From positions 124,001-188,000 of the forward strand of contig JAVBPE010000002.1 in the NCBI GenBank assembly GCA_031549865.1: a stretch of 64,000 nucleotides of DNA, in the 5' to 3' direction. Positions 25,935 to 35,547 of this stretch are shown here, piece by piece. This DNA comes from JAVBPE01 sp031549865. GTDB lineage: Bacteria; Bacillota_I; Bacilli_A; Acholeplasmatales; Anaeroplasmataceae. The translations under genes and the position numbers were made by a program. Under the pieces are notes generated by a model, which did not search any database, was not told the DNA's origin, and saw only the letters and a list, made by a program, of their open reading frames with translations. Position 1 is the first letter of the stretch; each line of letters opens with the position of its first letter.

Positions 25935-26471
25935 CTACTTTTTATAAATTTCTTCTTTTAAAACACCTATATAAGGCATATTTCTATATGATTCATTATA
26001 ATCAAGTCCGTAGCCAACTACAAATTCATTTGGCACAAAACCACCGACATAATCTACATTAATATCAACAATTCTACCTTCGGGTTTATCAAGCAAAGTA
26101 CAAACTTTAACTGAATTTGCCTTACGTAAGAAGAATAAATCTTGAATATATTTTGTAGTTTTCCCAGTATCTACAATATCATCCACAATAATTACATCTT
26201 TTCCATTAAGAGGTGTTGAAATATCATTTTTTATAATAATGTTTCCAGTAGATTCAGTACCTGAATAAGAAGACACTTTCATGTAGTCAATTTCACAATA
26301 TAAATCCACATATTTAAGTAAATCACTCATAAATGGTTGGCATCCTTTTAATAAACCAACAAATAAAGGTTTTTTACCTTGATAATCATTTGTAATTTCT
26401 TTTCCAAGTCGTTCGCAAATGTTATCAATTTCTTTTGCTGAAACAATGATTTTCTTGATATCGTTTGTCAT
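25935..26471 (-). CDS. hpt: hypoxanthine-guanine phosphoribosyltransferase
   Basis: 178-residue type I phosphoribosyltransferase for purine salvage. The PRPP-binding signature is 'VIIVDDIVDTGKTT' (about 94-107), with 'GLLKGCQPFMSDLL' near the N terminus and 'YVGGFVPNEFVVGYGLDY' forming the purine-binding C-terminal part. The start codon overlaps the tilS stop (TAATG), a coupling widespread in Bacilli. FtsH follows after 15 bases. Confidence 0.97.
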   Translation of the reverse strand: MTNDIKKIIVSAKEIDNICERLGKEITNDYQGKKPLFVGLLKGCQPFMSDLLKYVDLYCEIDYMKVSSYSGTESTGNIIIKNDISTPLNGKDVIIVDDIVDTGKTTKYIQDLFFLRKANSVKVCTLLDKPEGRIVDINVDYVGGFVPNEFVVGYGLDYNESYRNMPYIGVLKEEIYKK

Positions 26472-27766
26472 TATAATTCCTCACAAATTAAATATAAATC
26501 TCCACAATTTTTTTGTGAATATACAAATTCACTTTTGGCATAATCTATTATCCAAATTAATTCATTATTATTAAAAACCAAAGGGATTAAATCTCTTTTT
26601 TCTTTCGTTAATTTTAAATCAATAAATAGATTTTTAACCTTTTTATGCCCATAAGACATTTTTATAACATCTTCGTTTAATCTATTTCTGATTAAAAGCG
26701 GAAATGTTATTTTATTATAACATAAACTAATGAATTTTGCACAATTTGCAGGTTTATTTTTAGAAAAATAAATTTTATATCGATTTCTTATATAAATGGT
26801 GTTATTCTCATTTAGTAAATAACTATAATTATCTATAATATCTTTTTTTTCTATATAAATTGAATCATATCTTTTTTTAAATATATAATTATTGCTTAAG
26901 TTATAATCAGCTTGAGGCTTTTCATTTAACGATATATTTAATAAATCCATAATAATATTTTCATTCTTATTTAAATTATAATTTTCAAGCAGTAAACACA
27001 AAATGTCTTTTTGAATGGGTAGTTTAAGATTCTTAAAAGTATTTATTTTGATTTTATTATTTGTTAAATATATTAAACTTTCATTTCTTATGTATTGAAA
27101 TGATTCCTTTAATATATTTGAATATTGAGCAGATTTTTTTAAGATATCATTTGTTTCTTCTTTGAGAAGTGGTATAACTTTGTGTCTTATACGATTACGC
27201 TTGTAATCAAGTTCTTGATTTGATGAATCCTCAAAATAGATATAATTCATTTTGTGAGCATAAGAATAAATTTCTTCTTTAGAAAAACTTAAAAGAGGTC
27301 TTATTATATTTATATCTTCAAAAATATTCATAATTTCAGAAATTCCACCATAACCATAAAGATTTGAACCACTTATTAAATTAAGCAAAATAGTTTCTAA
27401 ATTATCATCTTGATGGTGAGCTGTAATAATATGTTTTGAATTATATTTTTTGCATACATCAATAAAAAAACTATATCTTTTATTATGTGCATCATTATGA
27501 AAATTACTATTACCTTCATGATTATAATTATAAATTTCAATAATTGTATTATCTTGGTTAGCCATTTTTACAATTTCTTTTTGCTCAAACTGAGATTCAA
27601 TGCGTTTATTATGATTTACGTGAGCTAAAATTATATTGTAATTTAGATCTTTTAATAAGTGATATAAAGTAGTAGAATCTACACCTCCACTATAAGCTAA
27701 TACTAAAGGTTCCTCTTTAGTAAAATATTTTTTTTCTAGTAAAATATTTTGAAATGATTTAAGCAT
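26471..27766 (-). CDS. tilS: tRNA(Ile)-lysidine synthase
   Basis: 431-residue TilS, which converts C34 of tRNA-Ile(CAU) to lysidine so that AUA is read as Ile. The PP-loop 'AYSGGVDSTTL' (24-34) is clear, followed by 'ILAHVNHNKR', 'ITAHHQDDNLET' and 'RNRIRHKVIPLL'. The C-terminal domain is present but divergent. AUA codons are abundant in this AT-rich window, consistent with the enzyme's importance. GGTGGTGA precedes the start; the gene lies 53 bases after spoIIE. Confidence 0.95.
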   Translation of the reverse strand: MLKSFQNILLEKKYFTKEEPLVLAYSGGVDSTTLYHLLKDLNYNIILAHVNHNKRIESQFEQKEIVKMANQDNTIIEIYNYNHEGNSNFHNDAHNKRYSFFIDVCKKYNSKHIITAHHQDDNLETILLNLISGSNLYGYGGISEIMNIFEDINIIRPLLSFSKEEIYSYAHKMNYIYFEDSSNQELDYKRNRIRHKVIPLLKEETNDILKKSAQYSNILKESFQYIRNESLIYLTNNKIKINTFKNLKLPIQKDILCLLLENYNLNKNENIIMDLLNISLNEKPQADYNLSNNYIFKKRYDSIYIEKKDIIDNYSYLLNENNTIYIRNRYKIYFSKNKPANCAKFISLCYNKITFPLLIRNRLNEDVIKMSYGHKKVKNLFIDLKLTKEKRDLIPLVFNNNELIWIIDYAKSEFVYSQKNCGDLYLICEEL

Positions 27767-27819
27767 AAATTCACCACCAAACTGTTAATAATTTTAACAT
27801 ATTATGAGTGTTTTATCAA

Positions 27820-29862
27820 TTAATTTAACTCTATTACAACTATAGTTACGTCATCTTTTAAAACATAATTTTGATATTGCTTTATATAATCTAGAATAGA
27901 TTCCACCATTAGATTAGGTTTTTTAAATTGAACCTTTAAAAATAAGTCCTTAATTTCATCATCATTTAATGTATTTGTTAAACCGTCAGAACATAAAAAA
28001 ATGATATCCCCTTTATTTAGAATAAATTCATGAGTTTTAGACATATCTGAAAATTCTAAAGGCAATTCATTATTTTCTATAGTTAACACATTATTATTTT
28101 GCAAAATATAGGTAGATGTTGATCCCATTTTATATAAAGAACATTTTTGATCATATAAATCTAATCTTAAGAAATCTAATGTTGCATAAGCTTCAAAGTG
28201 ATTTTGTATTTCATATATTGATTGTAATAAAGAAATAATAGTTTTAGTTTGAAGTGTAAAATTACAAAGTTTAGATACTAACTTTAGAATTTGGCTTGAT
28301 TCATAAAAAGCTTCATATCCACTACCCATTCCATCAGATAAAGCAAAAGTAAATAATCCATTTTTTTCTTTTTTAACATAATAATTATCTCCACATAATA
28401 CCTGATCATCTTTACTTAATGCTCCATGAGCGTAAGTTAATTGAAGTTTATTTTTAGGATAGATTTTAAAAAATATGCTATTTGGATTTTCACTTATAAT
28501 AGAGAATCTTAATTCTTCATTTAATACTTTTGATAAAAATTTCAAAATAAAAGCTTGAATTTCATCTTTACTAATATTTTCTATACCTAATAAAATGACC
28601 GGGTAGTGAAATCTAAAGTCTACTTCATATAAAAGCAAGTCATAACCTTGATCTAATATGGTTGTATAAAGTGTTTCATATTTTTTCATACTATTAACTT
28701 TAATATATAATTCATCTTTTATAGAATTCAAAAGAGTGTTAAGATTCTTAAGTTCATTTCTTATATCTAATTGGTAATTTATTTTTTCTAAACAATCTAT
28801 TTCATTAATATTTATACAAGGATAACTTTTATAATCTTTAGTAGTTAAAATTGATTTTAAAAACAAATAGAGTTTTGTTTTGTTTTCAAAACAATTTTTC
28901 TTTTTTTTACAAAAATCACAATAACAACTTATTACTTTAGCTATGCGCTTTTCTAATATTTTGTCATCAAATTTTGTTTCGATAAAATGTTCTTGAATCG
29001 TTTTTGTAATGTCAATATAATCATCTAATATTTTCTTTTGATGAGTGGCGAATAAATCGTTCGAAGAATAGTTTTTGTTTAATAACATTAAAAGAGAATA
29101 AGTTAATATATAACTTGTAAAAATTATGTTTGGTATATTTATTTTATAATTAGAATAAATAAAGAAACCCAATACGAATATAATATTTTTAAAAAAGTTT
29201 TGTTTGTAAAAAGAAAATATTCCTAATAAGATTATAATCGAGTTTAATTCTTTATAAATAATAAAATATATAGTGACTAACATAAGGGATAATGGAAAAT
29301 ATATTTTTTCATTTTTATAACGACTTAAATTTAATATTAATAAAGTAATCAGTAGATAATTAATATCATTTTTATAAAAGAATATTATAGTAGAAAATAA
29401 AGTGATAAATATTAAACTATAAATGTTATTATCGAAAATTTTCTTTATAGTTTTATTTGATGCATTGTTATAAAAACTTATAAAATAAGTGTTTAATATA
29501 AATAATGTTAAACCAATTATATTACCAATTAATAATTCGCTTAATTCTAATTTGAAAAAATAAAAATGAGTTAATAAAGATATAAATAAGAAATAGAAAA
29601 TACCCATAAAAGAAGTCATTATTTTATCTTTTGCTAAAAACCAAACTATATTACTTAAAAAAACGGCAATTATTGTTAAATAAAATGCATCGTTATAAAA
29701 AAAATAAGTAAATATCAATGAAATAAATGGAATATATTTGTTTTTAAATGTATAGGCAATTATTAAATATGAAAAAGCAAAAAGTTTTAAATTGTTTGGA
29801 ATAATAGTTATTATGAGACAAAAAAGAATAAATTCTAAAATACTATGACCAATTTTTTTCAT
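27820..29862 (-). CDS. spoIIE: stage II sporulation protein E, PP2C-type phosphatase
   Basis: 680-residue SpoIIE. The N-terminal third holds about ten hydrophobic segments; the middle has a Cys cluster (CDFCKKKKNC, near 308); the C terminus is a PP2C/SpoIIE phosphatase with 'ALSDGMGSGYEA' (about 507-518), 'KMGSTSTYIL' and 'IIFLCSDGLTN'. In Bacillus it dephosphorylates SpoIIAA to switch on sigma-F in the forespore and helps polar septation. An upstream frame extends to 29886, but GGGAGGA sits just before ATG 29862. A Spo0A-type box lies upstream. Its place before tilS-hpt-ftsH matches Bacillus. Confidence 0.92.
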   Translation of the reverse strand: MKKIGHSILEFILFCLIITIIPNNLKLFAFSYLIIAYTFKNKYIPFISLIFTYFFYNDAFYLTIIAVFLSNIVWFLAKDKIMTSFMGIFYFLFISLLTHFYFFKLELSELLIGNIIGLTLFILNTYFISFYNNASNKTIKKIFDNNIYSLIFITLFSTIIFFYKNDINYLLITLLILNLSRYKNEKIYFPLSLMLVTIYFIIYKELNSIIILLGIFSFYKQNFFKNIIFVLGFFIYSNYKINIPNIIFTSYILTYSLLMLLNKNYSSNDLFATHQKKILDDYIDITKTIQEHFIETKFDDKILEKRIAKVISCYCDFCKKKKNCFENKTKLYLFLKSILTTKDYKSYPCININEIDCLEKINYQLDIRNELKNLNTLLNSIKDELYIKVNSMKKYETLYTTILDQGYDLLLYEVDFRFHYPVILLGIENISKDEIQAFILKFLSKVLNEELRFSIISENPNSIFFKIYPKNKLQLTYAHGALSKDDQVLCGDNYYVKKEKNGLFTFALSDGMGSGYEAFYESSQILKLVSKLCNFTLQTKTIISLLQSIYEIQNHFEAYATLDFLRLDLYDQKCSLYKMGSTSTYILQNNNVLTIENNELPLEFSDMSKTHEFILNKGDIIFLCSDGLTNTLNDDEIKDLFLKVQFKKPNLMVESILDYIKQYQNYVLKDDVTIVVIELN

Positions 29863-29912
29863 GATATAGTTCCTCCCGTTATTCAATTTTATATATCTTA
29901 TACAATTTAATT

Positions 29913-29919
29913 TGTCGAA
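29913..29919 (+). promoter_or_regulatory. candidate Spo0A box upstream of spoIIE
   Basis: TGTCGAA matches the Spo0A recognition heptamer. It lies 51 bases upstream of the spoIIE start, and about 19 bases before a minus-strand TATAAA (29893-29888) that could be the -10. The same heptamer also occurs by chance inside two coding regions of the window (about 37560 in hflX and 51540 in the nucleotidyltransferase), so position rather than sequence alone supports this call. Confidence 0.5.
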
Positions 29920-29996
29920 TTATAAAAATAGTTATATTTCTTTAATTATTTCTTTATTCGTGGTAAAATAGCAAGAGTTAAATAGTGAGGTATTTT

Positions 29997-30569
29997 ATGA
30001 ATATTATTTTAGCAAGTTCTTCTCCAAGAAGAAAAGAAATATTAACTAATGAAGGATATAACTTTATAATTGATTCAAAAGATATTGATGAAACAATGGA
30101 TAATTTATCTACACCAATAGAAAATGCCAAAAGAATCGCTTTAATGAAAGCTAAGGCGGTAAGTGATAAATACCCTAATGATATTATTATTGGATGTGAT
30201 ACTATCGTGGTGTATGATAATATAATATATGGCAAGCCTAAAGATGAATCTCATGCTAAAGAAATGTTAAAGAAATTTAGTGGTAATACTCATGAAGTTA
30301 TAAGCGGGGTTGCTATTATAACACCAAATAAAATATATAATTTAGTTGATGTTTCAAAAGTGAAATTTAAAGAATTATCAAATAAAATAATAGACTCTTA
30401 TATTAAAACAAAAGAACCATTTGGAAAAGCAGGTTCTTATGCTATTCAAGGTTATGGAAGTAATTTAATAGAAGATTATGAAGGAGATTTAGATAATATA
30501 ATTGGATTACCTATCCATATTATTAAACCAATTATTGATTCTGTATTAAATCATGAAATGGAAGATTAG
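29997..30569 (+). CDS. maf: Maf family nucleotide pyrophosphatase
   Basis: 190-residue Maf/YhdE-type protein, a house-cleaning dTTP/UTP or m7GTP pyrophosphatase linked to septum control. The N-terminal 'IILASSSPRRKEIL' signature is diagnostic, with 'GCDTIVVYDN' and 'GKAGSYAIQGYG' further on. Its open frame starts at a GTG (29985) that is part of the ribosome site GTGAGG, so ATG 29997 is used. It overlaps the dus gene by 17 bases in another frame. Confidence 0.95.
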   Translation: MNIILASSSPRRKEILTNEGYNFIIDSKDIDETMDNLSTPIENAKRIALMKAKAVSDKYPNDIIIGCDTIVVYDNIIYGKPKDESHAKEMLKKFSGNTHEVISGVAIITPNKIYNLVDVSKVKFKELSNKIIDSYIKTKEPFGKAGSYAIQGYGSNLIEDYEGDLDNIIGLPIHIIKPIIDSVLNHEMED

Positions 30570-31557
30570 AGAAATTGAAATAGATAACCAATTTGTTTTA
30601 GCTCCAATGGCCGGTATAACTAATGAGGCATTCAGAGTAATTTGTAAAGAATATGGCGCGGGCTTAACTGTTGCCGAGATGGTAAGTGATAAAGCAATCG
30701 GTTATAAAAATGAAAAGACATTAAAAATGACTAAAGTAAATCAAATTGAACATCCAATTAGTATGCAAATATTTGGAGGGGATGTTGAATCATTAGTCAA
30801 TGCGGCAATTTTTTTAGATAAATATAGTGACTGTGACATTATCGATATAAATATGGGGTGTCCTGTAAATAAAGTAGCAAAAAAAAATAATGCCGGGGCA
30901 GCACTGCTTCAAGATCCTACTTTGGTTTATGAAATAACTAAAAATGTAGTAGAAGCTGTTAAAAAACCTGTAACAGTTAAAATCAGAATTGGCTGGGATT
31001 TTGATCATATAAATTGTGTTGAAGTAGCTAAACTAATTGAAAAAGCAGGAGCAAGTGCTATTACAGTTCACGGAAGGACTAGAAGCCAATTTTATAGTGG
31101 AAAAGCATCACTGGATGCAATTAAAAGTGTAGTAGAAGCTGTAAACATCCCTGTTGTTGGAAATGGTGACGTTATCGATTATAAATCTGCAAAAAATATG
31201 CTTGATTACACTGGATGTAAGGCCATTGCAATAGGTAGAGGAAGTCAAGGGAATCCATTTATATTTAAAGAATTAAATGAGTACTTTAATAATAATATAA
31301 TAATAGAAAAACCTACAAACAAAGAGATTTTTGATACTATTATAAAGCATCATAATCTTTTGCTTCAACTTAAAGGAGAGCATTTAGCCATATTAGAGAT
31401 GCGTGGTCATATAAGTTGGTATTTAAAAGGAAGACCAAATAGCGCGCCAGTTAGAGCCATGGTGTGTAAAGCAAAAACATTTATAGAAGTTAAAGCAATT
31501 TTAGAAGATTATTTTAAAGAAAATGAAAAAATTAATACTATTCAAACAATATACTAA
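30553..31557 (+). CDS. dus: tRNA-dihydrouridine synthase (DusB-like)
   Basis: 334-residue FMN enzyme reducing specific tRNA uridines to dihydrouridine. The TIM-barrel signature 'FVLAPMAGITNEAFR' (about 14-28), catalytic Cys103 in 'INMGCPVNKV', 'TVKIRIGWD' and the FMN-binding 'VHGRTRSQFYSG' and 'VVGNGDV' are all present, followed by a C-terminal helical domain. The start lies inside maf and no separate ribosome site is obvious, which suggests translational coupling. DusB is the expected member in Bacilli. Confidence 0.95.
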   Translation: MKWKIREIEIDNQFVLAPMAGITNEAFRVICKEYGAGLTVAEMVSDKAIGYKNEKTLKMTKVNQIEHPISMQIFGGDVESLVNAAIFLDKYSDCDIIDINMGCPVNKVAKKNNAGAALLQDPTLVYEITKNVVEAVKKPVTVKIRIGWDFDHINCVEVAKLIEKAGASAITVHGRTRSQFYSGKASLDAIKSVVEAVNIPVVGNGDVIDYKSAKNMLDYTGCKAIAIGRGSQGNPFIFKELNEYFNNNIIIEKPTNKEIFDTIIKHHNLLLQLKGEHLAILEMRGHISWYLKGRPNSAPVRAMVCKAKTFIEVKAILEDYFKENEKINTIQTIY

Positions 31558-31572
31558 GAATTATATTGTCTT

Positions 31573-31627
31573 GACGATAATGCAATATAAAAATAGACTA
31601 TAGTTTTATAATTATTGTCTTTTTTTA
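31573..31627 (+). terminator. long terminator hairpin after maf-dus
   Basis: GACGATAAT (31573) pairs with ATTATTGTC (31611-31619), with an inner TATAAAA / TTTTATA pairing and a following T-run. An upstream ATTGTC (about 31565) can compete for GACGAT, giving an alternative fold. Confidence 0.7.
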
Positions 31628-31683
31628 ACTTTTAAATTCTAACATAAAGCATTTTTATAAAATATATATAGAAAAAAAATAAA

Positions 31684-31694
31684 TATGTTATAAT
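31684..31694 (+). promoter_or_regulatory. extended -10 promoter of the LRR lipoprotein
   Basis: TATGTTATAAT, an extended -10, preceded by an A-rich tract (GAAAAAAAATAAA). Nearly the same arrangement precedes the polysaccharide operon at 40397. No clear -35. Confidence 0.55.
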
Positions 31695-31785
31695 AATCTT
31701 AATTAATAACTTATAAATATTTATAACTGAGTTCTTATTGAATGTATTATTTTTAAAAATATTATACTTTAAAGGAGTGTTATTT

Positions 31786-34700
31786 ATGAATTTTAAAAAA
31801 ATATGCATGATAATTTTTTTATCTTTTGCATTAATTTATCTTTTTTCATGTAATAATAATAAAGGAATAGATGGCGATAAATTCGAAAATGTTAATGTTA
31901 GCTTAAATGGTAGGTTGACATGGACAAAACTAAATAGAGCACATAATTATGATATATTAGAAGATAGTTTTGAAGAAAAGTATAATACAAATGATAATTC
32001 TTTTGAATTATCTAAATTCAATTTAAATTCTGGTAATTATACAATCACTTTAGTGGCATATGAAGAAATCAGCGATTCTGGAAAAAAATTTTATTTGGAA
32101 TTTGCATTTTATGAATTTAAAATATTCATTAATAATGGGAAATATGAAATAAAATATTCTGAATATACAGATGAATATATTACTCTAAAAGGATTTGAAA
32201 AAGACTTAATAGATGGATACGCTACTTTATTGTTGGATCCAAGTATGCTGACATGCAATTTTAAGACGGTTGTCGATGTTAAAAATGATAATTATTGGTC
32301 ACTATATAGTGATATAACGATGAAGCAAGAAATAGCTAAATATAATATAAATCAATTAGTAAGTGGTCATAATTATTTTTATATTAAAGTTATAAATAAA
32401 CAAGGTGAATTTCTAATCAGTTATAGCATTGATATATATGTATTGAGTATAGATGAATATGATTCTGGTACTAAGGATGTAGATGATTTGTTTACGATAA
32501 TTTGTACAGGTGGGGATGCTAAGATTACAGCCTACAAGGGAAATTTGTCAAATCTAAATATACCAGCAAAAATATCTGGGTATACCGTAACAAGAATAGA
32601 TGATTTCGCATTTAAAGGCTGTACGTCATTAATAAATGTAAAATTTCCAAGTACTATAACAAGTATAGGATCATCGGTGTTTGCAGGTTGTACGTCATTA
32701 TCAAATATATCAATTTCGGGTAATATAACAGCTGTGGGATTATCAGTGTTTGAAGGCTGCGAAAATATTAAAATTAATTTAATGGAAAATGTAAAAACTA
32801 TAAATAATGGATTAATTTCTTTTGGAGCTATTACATCAATTGAAGTTGATTCAAAAAATGTATATTATTATAGTTCAGGAAATTGTTTGATTGAAAAGTC
32901 AACAAATAAATTAATAAAAGGATTTTATAATAGTGTAATTCCAAGGAATGTAACCAGTATAGGCGATTGTGCATTTAAAGATTGTACATCATTAACAAAT
33001 ATAACAATTCCAAATAATGTAACAGATATAGGTAATTTAACATTTAGTGGATGTACATCATTATCTAGTATAACACTACCAAGCAGTATAACAAGTATTG
33101 GTAATTCAGTATTTGAAGATTGTACGTCATTATCAAGTATAACGCTACCGGATAGTGTAACAAGTATGGGTAGTGATATATTTAAAAATTGCACATCATT
33201 AACAAATATAACAATACCAAATAGCGTAGTGAGCATGGGTTCTTCTGTGTTTGAAAATTGCACAGCATTAATAAATGCAACACTATCAAACAATGTAACA
33301 ATACTAAGTTATTCAATATTTAAAAATTGTTCTTCGTTAACCAATATAATACTACCCGAGAGTGTAATAAGTATATATCCTTCAGCATTTAGCGGTTGTA
33401 CGTCACTAGTAAGTATAACGATACCAAATAGTGTGACATATATAAATGATTATACATTTAAAGACTGTAAATCAATAAAAAGTATAACACTACCAAGTAG
33501 CATAATAAGTATAGGAACATCAGCGTTTAGCGGCTGTACATCGTTAACCAATATAACATTATCAAATAATTTGAAAAGAATAGATTTTGCAGCATTTAGC
33601 GGCTGTATATCTTTAGAAAGTATAATACTACCAAATAGTATAACATTTATGGATAGTGCATTTGGTGGTTGTAAGTCGTTAAGAGACGTAACAATACTAG
33701 GCAATATATATGTTGATTCAGTAGTATTTAGTGGTTGTGAGAAAATTAGACTTCATTTAGGAGAAAATGTAACGAATATAAATCAAAAGTTAATTATTAC
33801 GGAAGCCATTACATCTTTAGAATTAGATTCAAGAAATTTATATTACGTTATTTTAGGTAATTGTTTAATCGAAAAATCAACAAACAAATTAATAAGAGGT
33901 TTTAATGATAGTACAATCCCAAATAGCGTTATAATTATAGGCAGTTCTGCATTTAAAAATTGCACTGAATTAACAAATATAATAATCCCAAATAGCGTAA
34001 CAACAATAGAAGAATCAGCATTTAGCGGTTGTACATCATTAACAAGTATAATAATTCCAAATAGTGTAACAAATATAGATAATGGAATATTTAAGGGCTG
34101 TACCGCATTAATAACTACAACGCTGCCGGATGGTATAAAGAAAATAGGCTATTCATTATTTGAAAATTGTACATCATTAACAAATGTAACAATCCCGGAT
34201 AGTGTAATAACCATACACGATTCCGCATTTAAAGGTTGCACAGCATTAATTACTATAACAATTCCAAATAACGTGACAAGCATGGGTAGTTATATATTTG
34301 AAAATTGCACATCATTAACAAATATAACAATTTCAAATAGCGTAACGAGTATGGGTTATTATTTGTTTGATAATTGCACATCATTAACAAACATAATACT
34401 TCCAACTAAAATAACAAACTTTGGTAATGGAATATTCGAAAATTGTACATCATTAACAAATATAACAATCCCAAATAGTGTAACAAAAATAGGTCGTTAT
34501 GCATTCGAAAATTGCACATCCTTAACAAATATAACAATCCCAAATAGTGTAACAGTCATAGAAGATTCCGCATTTAGGGGTTGCACATCATTAACAAATA
34601 TAACATTATCAAATAAAATAACATATATAAGTAGTTCTACGTTTGAAAACTGCACATCCTTAACAAATATAACAATTCCAAATAGTGTAATTTTCATAAA

Positions 34701-34905
34701 ATCTTCAGCATTTAGAAGTTGTACATCATTAACAAGTATAATAATTCCAAAAAACGTATCAAGTATCGAAGGGTTTGCTTTTTATGACTGTAAGTCATTA
34801 GCAAATATTTATGTAAAAGGTCATAGTGATAAACCTCAAGATTGGAACACTAATTGGCTTAAAGGATGCAGTGCAACAGTTCACTGGAATTATATAGAAG
34901 AATAA
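31786..34905 (+). CDS. BspA-type leucine-rich-repeat lipoprotein
   Basis: 1039-residue surface lipoprotein. A lipoprotein signal (MNFKKICMII...IYLFSC, lipobox LFSC) anchors Cys to the membrane; about 220 residues of unassigned sequence follow, then roughly 28 tandem 23-residue LRR_5 units of the form 'CTSLTNITIPNSVTSIG..AF'. Two related non-LRR inserts, each ending in 'GNCLIEKSTNKLI', divide the array. A C-terminal segment 'DWNTNWLKGCSATVHW' caps it. BspA-like proteins bind host or bacterial surfaces. AAAGGAG before ATG 31786 fixes the start; the upstream TTG start would spoil the signal peptide. Monocistronic. Confidence 0.92.
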   Translation: MNFKKICMIIFLSFALIYLFSCNNNKGIDGDKFENVNVSLNGRLTWTKLNRAHNYDILEDSFEEKYNTNDNSFELSKFNLNSGNYTITLVAYEEISDSGKKFYLEFAFYEFKIFINNGKYEIKYSEYTDEYITLKGFEKDLIDGYATLLLDPSMLTCNFKTVVDVKNDNYWSLYSDITMKQEIAKYNINQLVSGHNYFYIKVINKQGEFLISYSIDIYVLSIDEYDSGTKDVDDLFTIICTGGDAKITAYKGNLSNLNIPAKISGYTVTRIDDFAFKGCTSLINVKFPSTITSIGSSVFAGCTSLSNISISGNITAVGLSVFEGCENIKINLMENVKTINNGLISFGAITSIEVDSKNVYYYSSGNCLIEKSTNKLIKGFYNSVIPRNVTSIGDCAFKDCTSLTNITIPNNVTDIGNLTFSGCTSLSSITLPSSITSIGNSVFEDCTSLSSITLPDSVTSMGSDIFKNCTSLTNITIPNSVVSMGSSVFENCTALINATLSNNVTILSYSIFKNCSSLTNIILPESVISIYPSAFSGCTSLVSITIPNSVTYINDYTFKDCKSIKSITLPSSIISIGTSAFSGCTSLTNITLSNNLKRIDFAAFSGCISLESIILPNSITFMDSAFGGCKSLRDVTILGNIYVDSVVFSGCEKIRLHLGENVTNINQKLIITEAITSLELDSRNLYYVILGNCLIEKSTNKLIRGFNDSTIPNSVIIIGSSAFKNCTELTNIIIPNSVTTIEESAFSGCTSLTSIIIPNSVTNIDNGIFKGCTALITTTLPDGIKKIGYSLFENCTSLTNVTIPDSVITIHDSAFKGCTALITITIPNNVTSMGSYIFENCTSLTNITISNSVTSMGYYLFDNCTSLTNIILPTKITNFGNGIFENCTSLTNITIPNSVTKIGRYAFENCTSLTNITIPNSVTVIEDSAFRGCTSLTNITLSNKITYISSSTFENCTSLTNITIPNSVIFIKSSAFRSCTSLTSIIIPKNVSSIEGFAFYDCKSLANIYVKGHSDKPQDWNTNWLKGCSATVHWNYIEE
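32600..34800 (+). repeat. tandem 69-base coding repeats of the LRR array
   Basis: Imperfect 69-base units (one LRR each) run through the gene. The block TCATTAACAAATATAACAAT with flanking variants recurs many times nearly identically, especially after 34280. Such identity makes the array prone to unequal recombination and to assembly errors. Confidence 0.85.
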
Positions 34906-34976
34906 TAAATAAATGATTTTTTTGATGGTTATCAGTTGAAATGAGTAGCTACTAAAAGCTGTGCCTAAATAAATGT

Positions 34977-35012
34977 AAAAACCACTATACAATTGTAGTA
35001 GTGGTTTTTATT
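34977..35012 (+). terminator. intrinsic terminator after the LRR gene
   Basis: AAAAACCACTATACAA pairs with TTGTAGTAGTGGTTTTT with one bulged base and a T-rich end. The 71 bases between the stop codon and the hairpin show nothing else. Confidence 0.8.
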
Positions 35013-35119
35013 GTCAAATTTTTTATTCATTTTTGACAAAATAATATATTTTTAGCTAAATTTCACAAATTATTTTAAATAAAATTGTAATATTATACCA
35101 AAGGGTTAGGGATTTTGGT

Positions 35120-35461
35120 ATGAACGATAGAAGAGGGTTTTTATTTTCTTTGCGGAAAATGATAGGGATAATGCCACAAATGGATAGAGAAATCAAGAAT
35201 CTTTTTTTTGAAATGAAAAAACATTATCGAAGAATAGATATAAATAAGGGAACGGATTACGAATTGAGATTCAATTTGATTTTTTTAGACGAAATGAAAT
35301 TATCATATTCTGAAATTGCCACAATTATATATAAATATGACAATACTGAAGTGAAAAAAATTGCAAAAAAATTTTGTGTTGAAGTAAAAAATATAGTGAT
35401 AGATGAAAAAGAAGATTATCCAAATATATATGAATTTATAATTAAAAATAATGAATTTTAA
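35120..35461 (+). CDS. small hypothetical protein
   Basis: 113-residue basic protein with no recognised family, signal peptide or membrane segment. It has an Arg/Lys-rich start and a helical middle ('LIFLDEMKLSYSEIATIIYKYD') that could be a helix-turn-helix, which would make it a small DNA-binding protein; this is only a guess. The ribosome site is weak (AGGG). It stands alone between the LRR gene and the convergent aminopeptidase gene. Confidence 0.5.
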   Translation: MNDRRGFLFSLRKMIGIMPQMDREIKNLFFEMKKHYRRIDINKGTDYELRFNLIFLDEMKLSYSEIATIIYKYDNTEVKKIAKKFCVEVKNIVIDEKEDYPNIYEFIIKNNEF

Positions 35462-35510
35462 ACCAACTGCACTTCATATGTTTTTATAAAATATATTTAA
35501 TTATTTAAAC

Positions 35511-35540
35511 AAAAAACGACTACCATTTGATAGTCATTTT
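35511..35540 (-). terminator. terminator of the M18 aminopeptidase gene
   Basis: Short stem GACTA / TAGTC, extended by A-T pairs, with loop CCATTTGA. The A-run on the plus strand gives the T-tail for minus-strand transcription. Confidence 0.7.
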
Positions 35541-35547
35541 GTTATAA

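Noticed and set aside
32925..34697. Several minus-strand open frames opposite the LRR gene.
   Set aside because: They are repetitive shadows of the LRR coding repeats with no start signals.
32600..34800. Regular repeats that might be taken for a CRISPR array.
   Set aside because: The repeats are 69-base coding units in one continuous frame, are imperfect, and have no constant-repeat/unique-spacer pattern; no cas genes are present.
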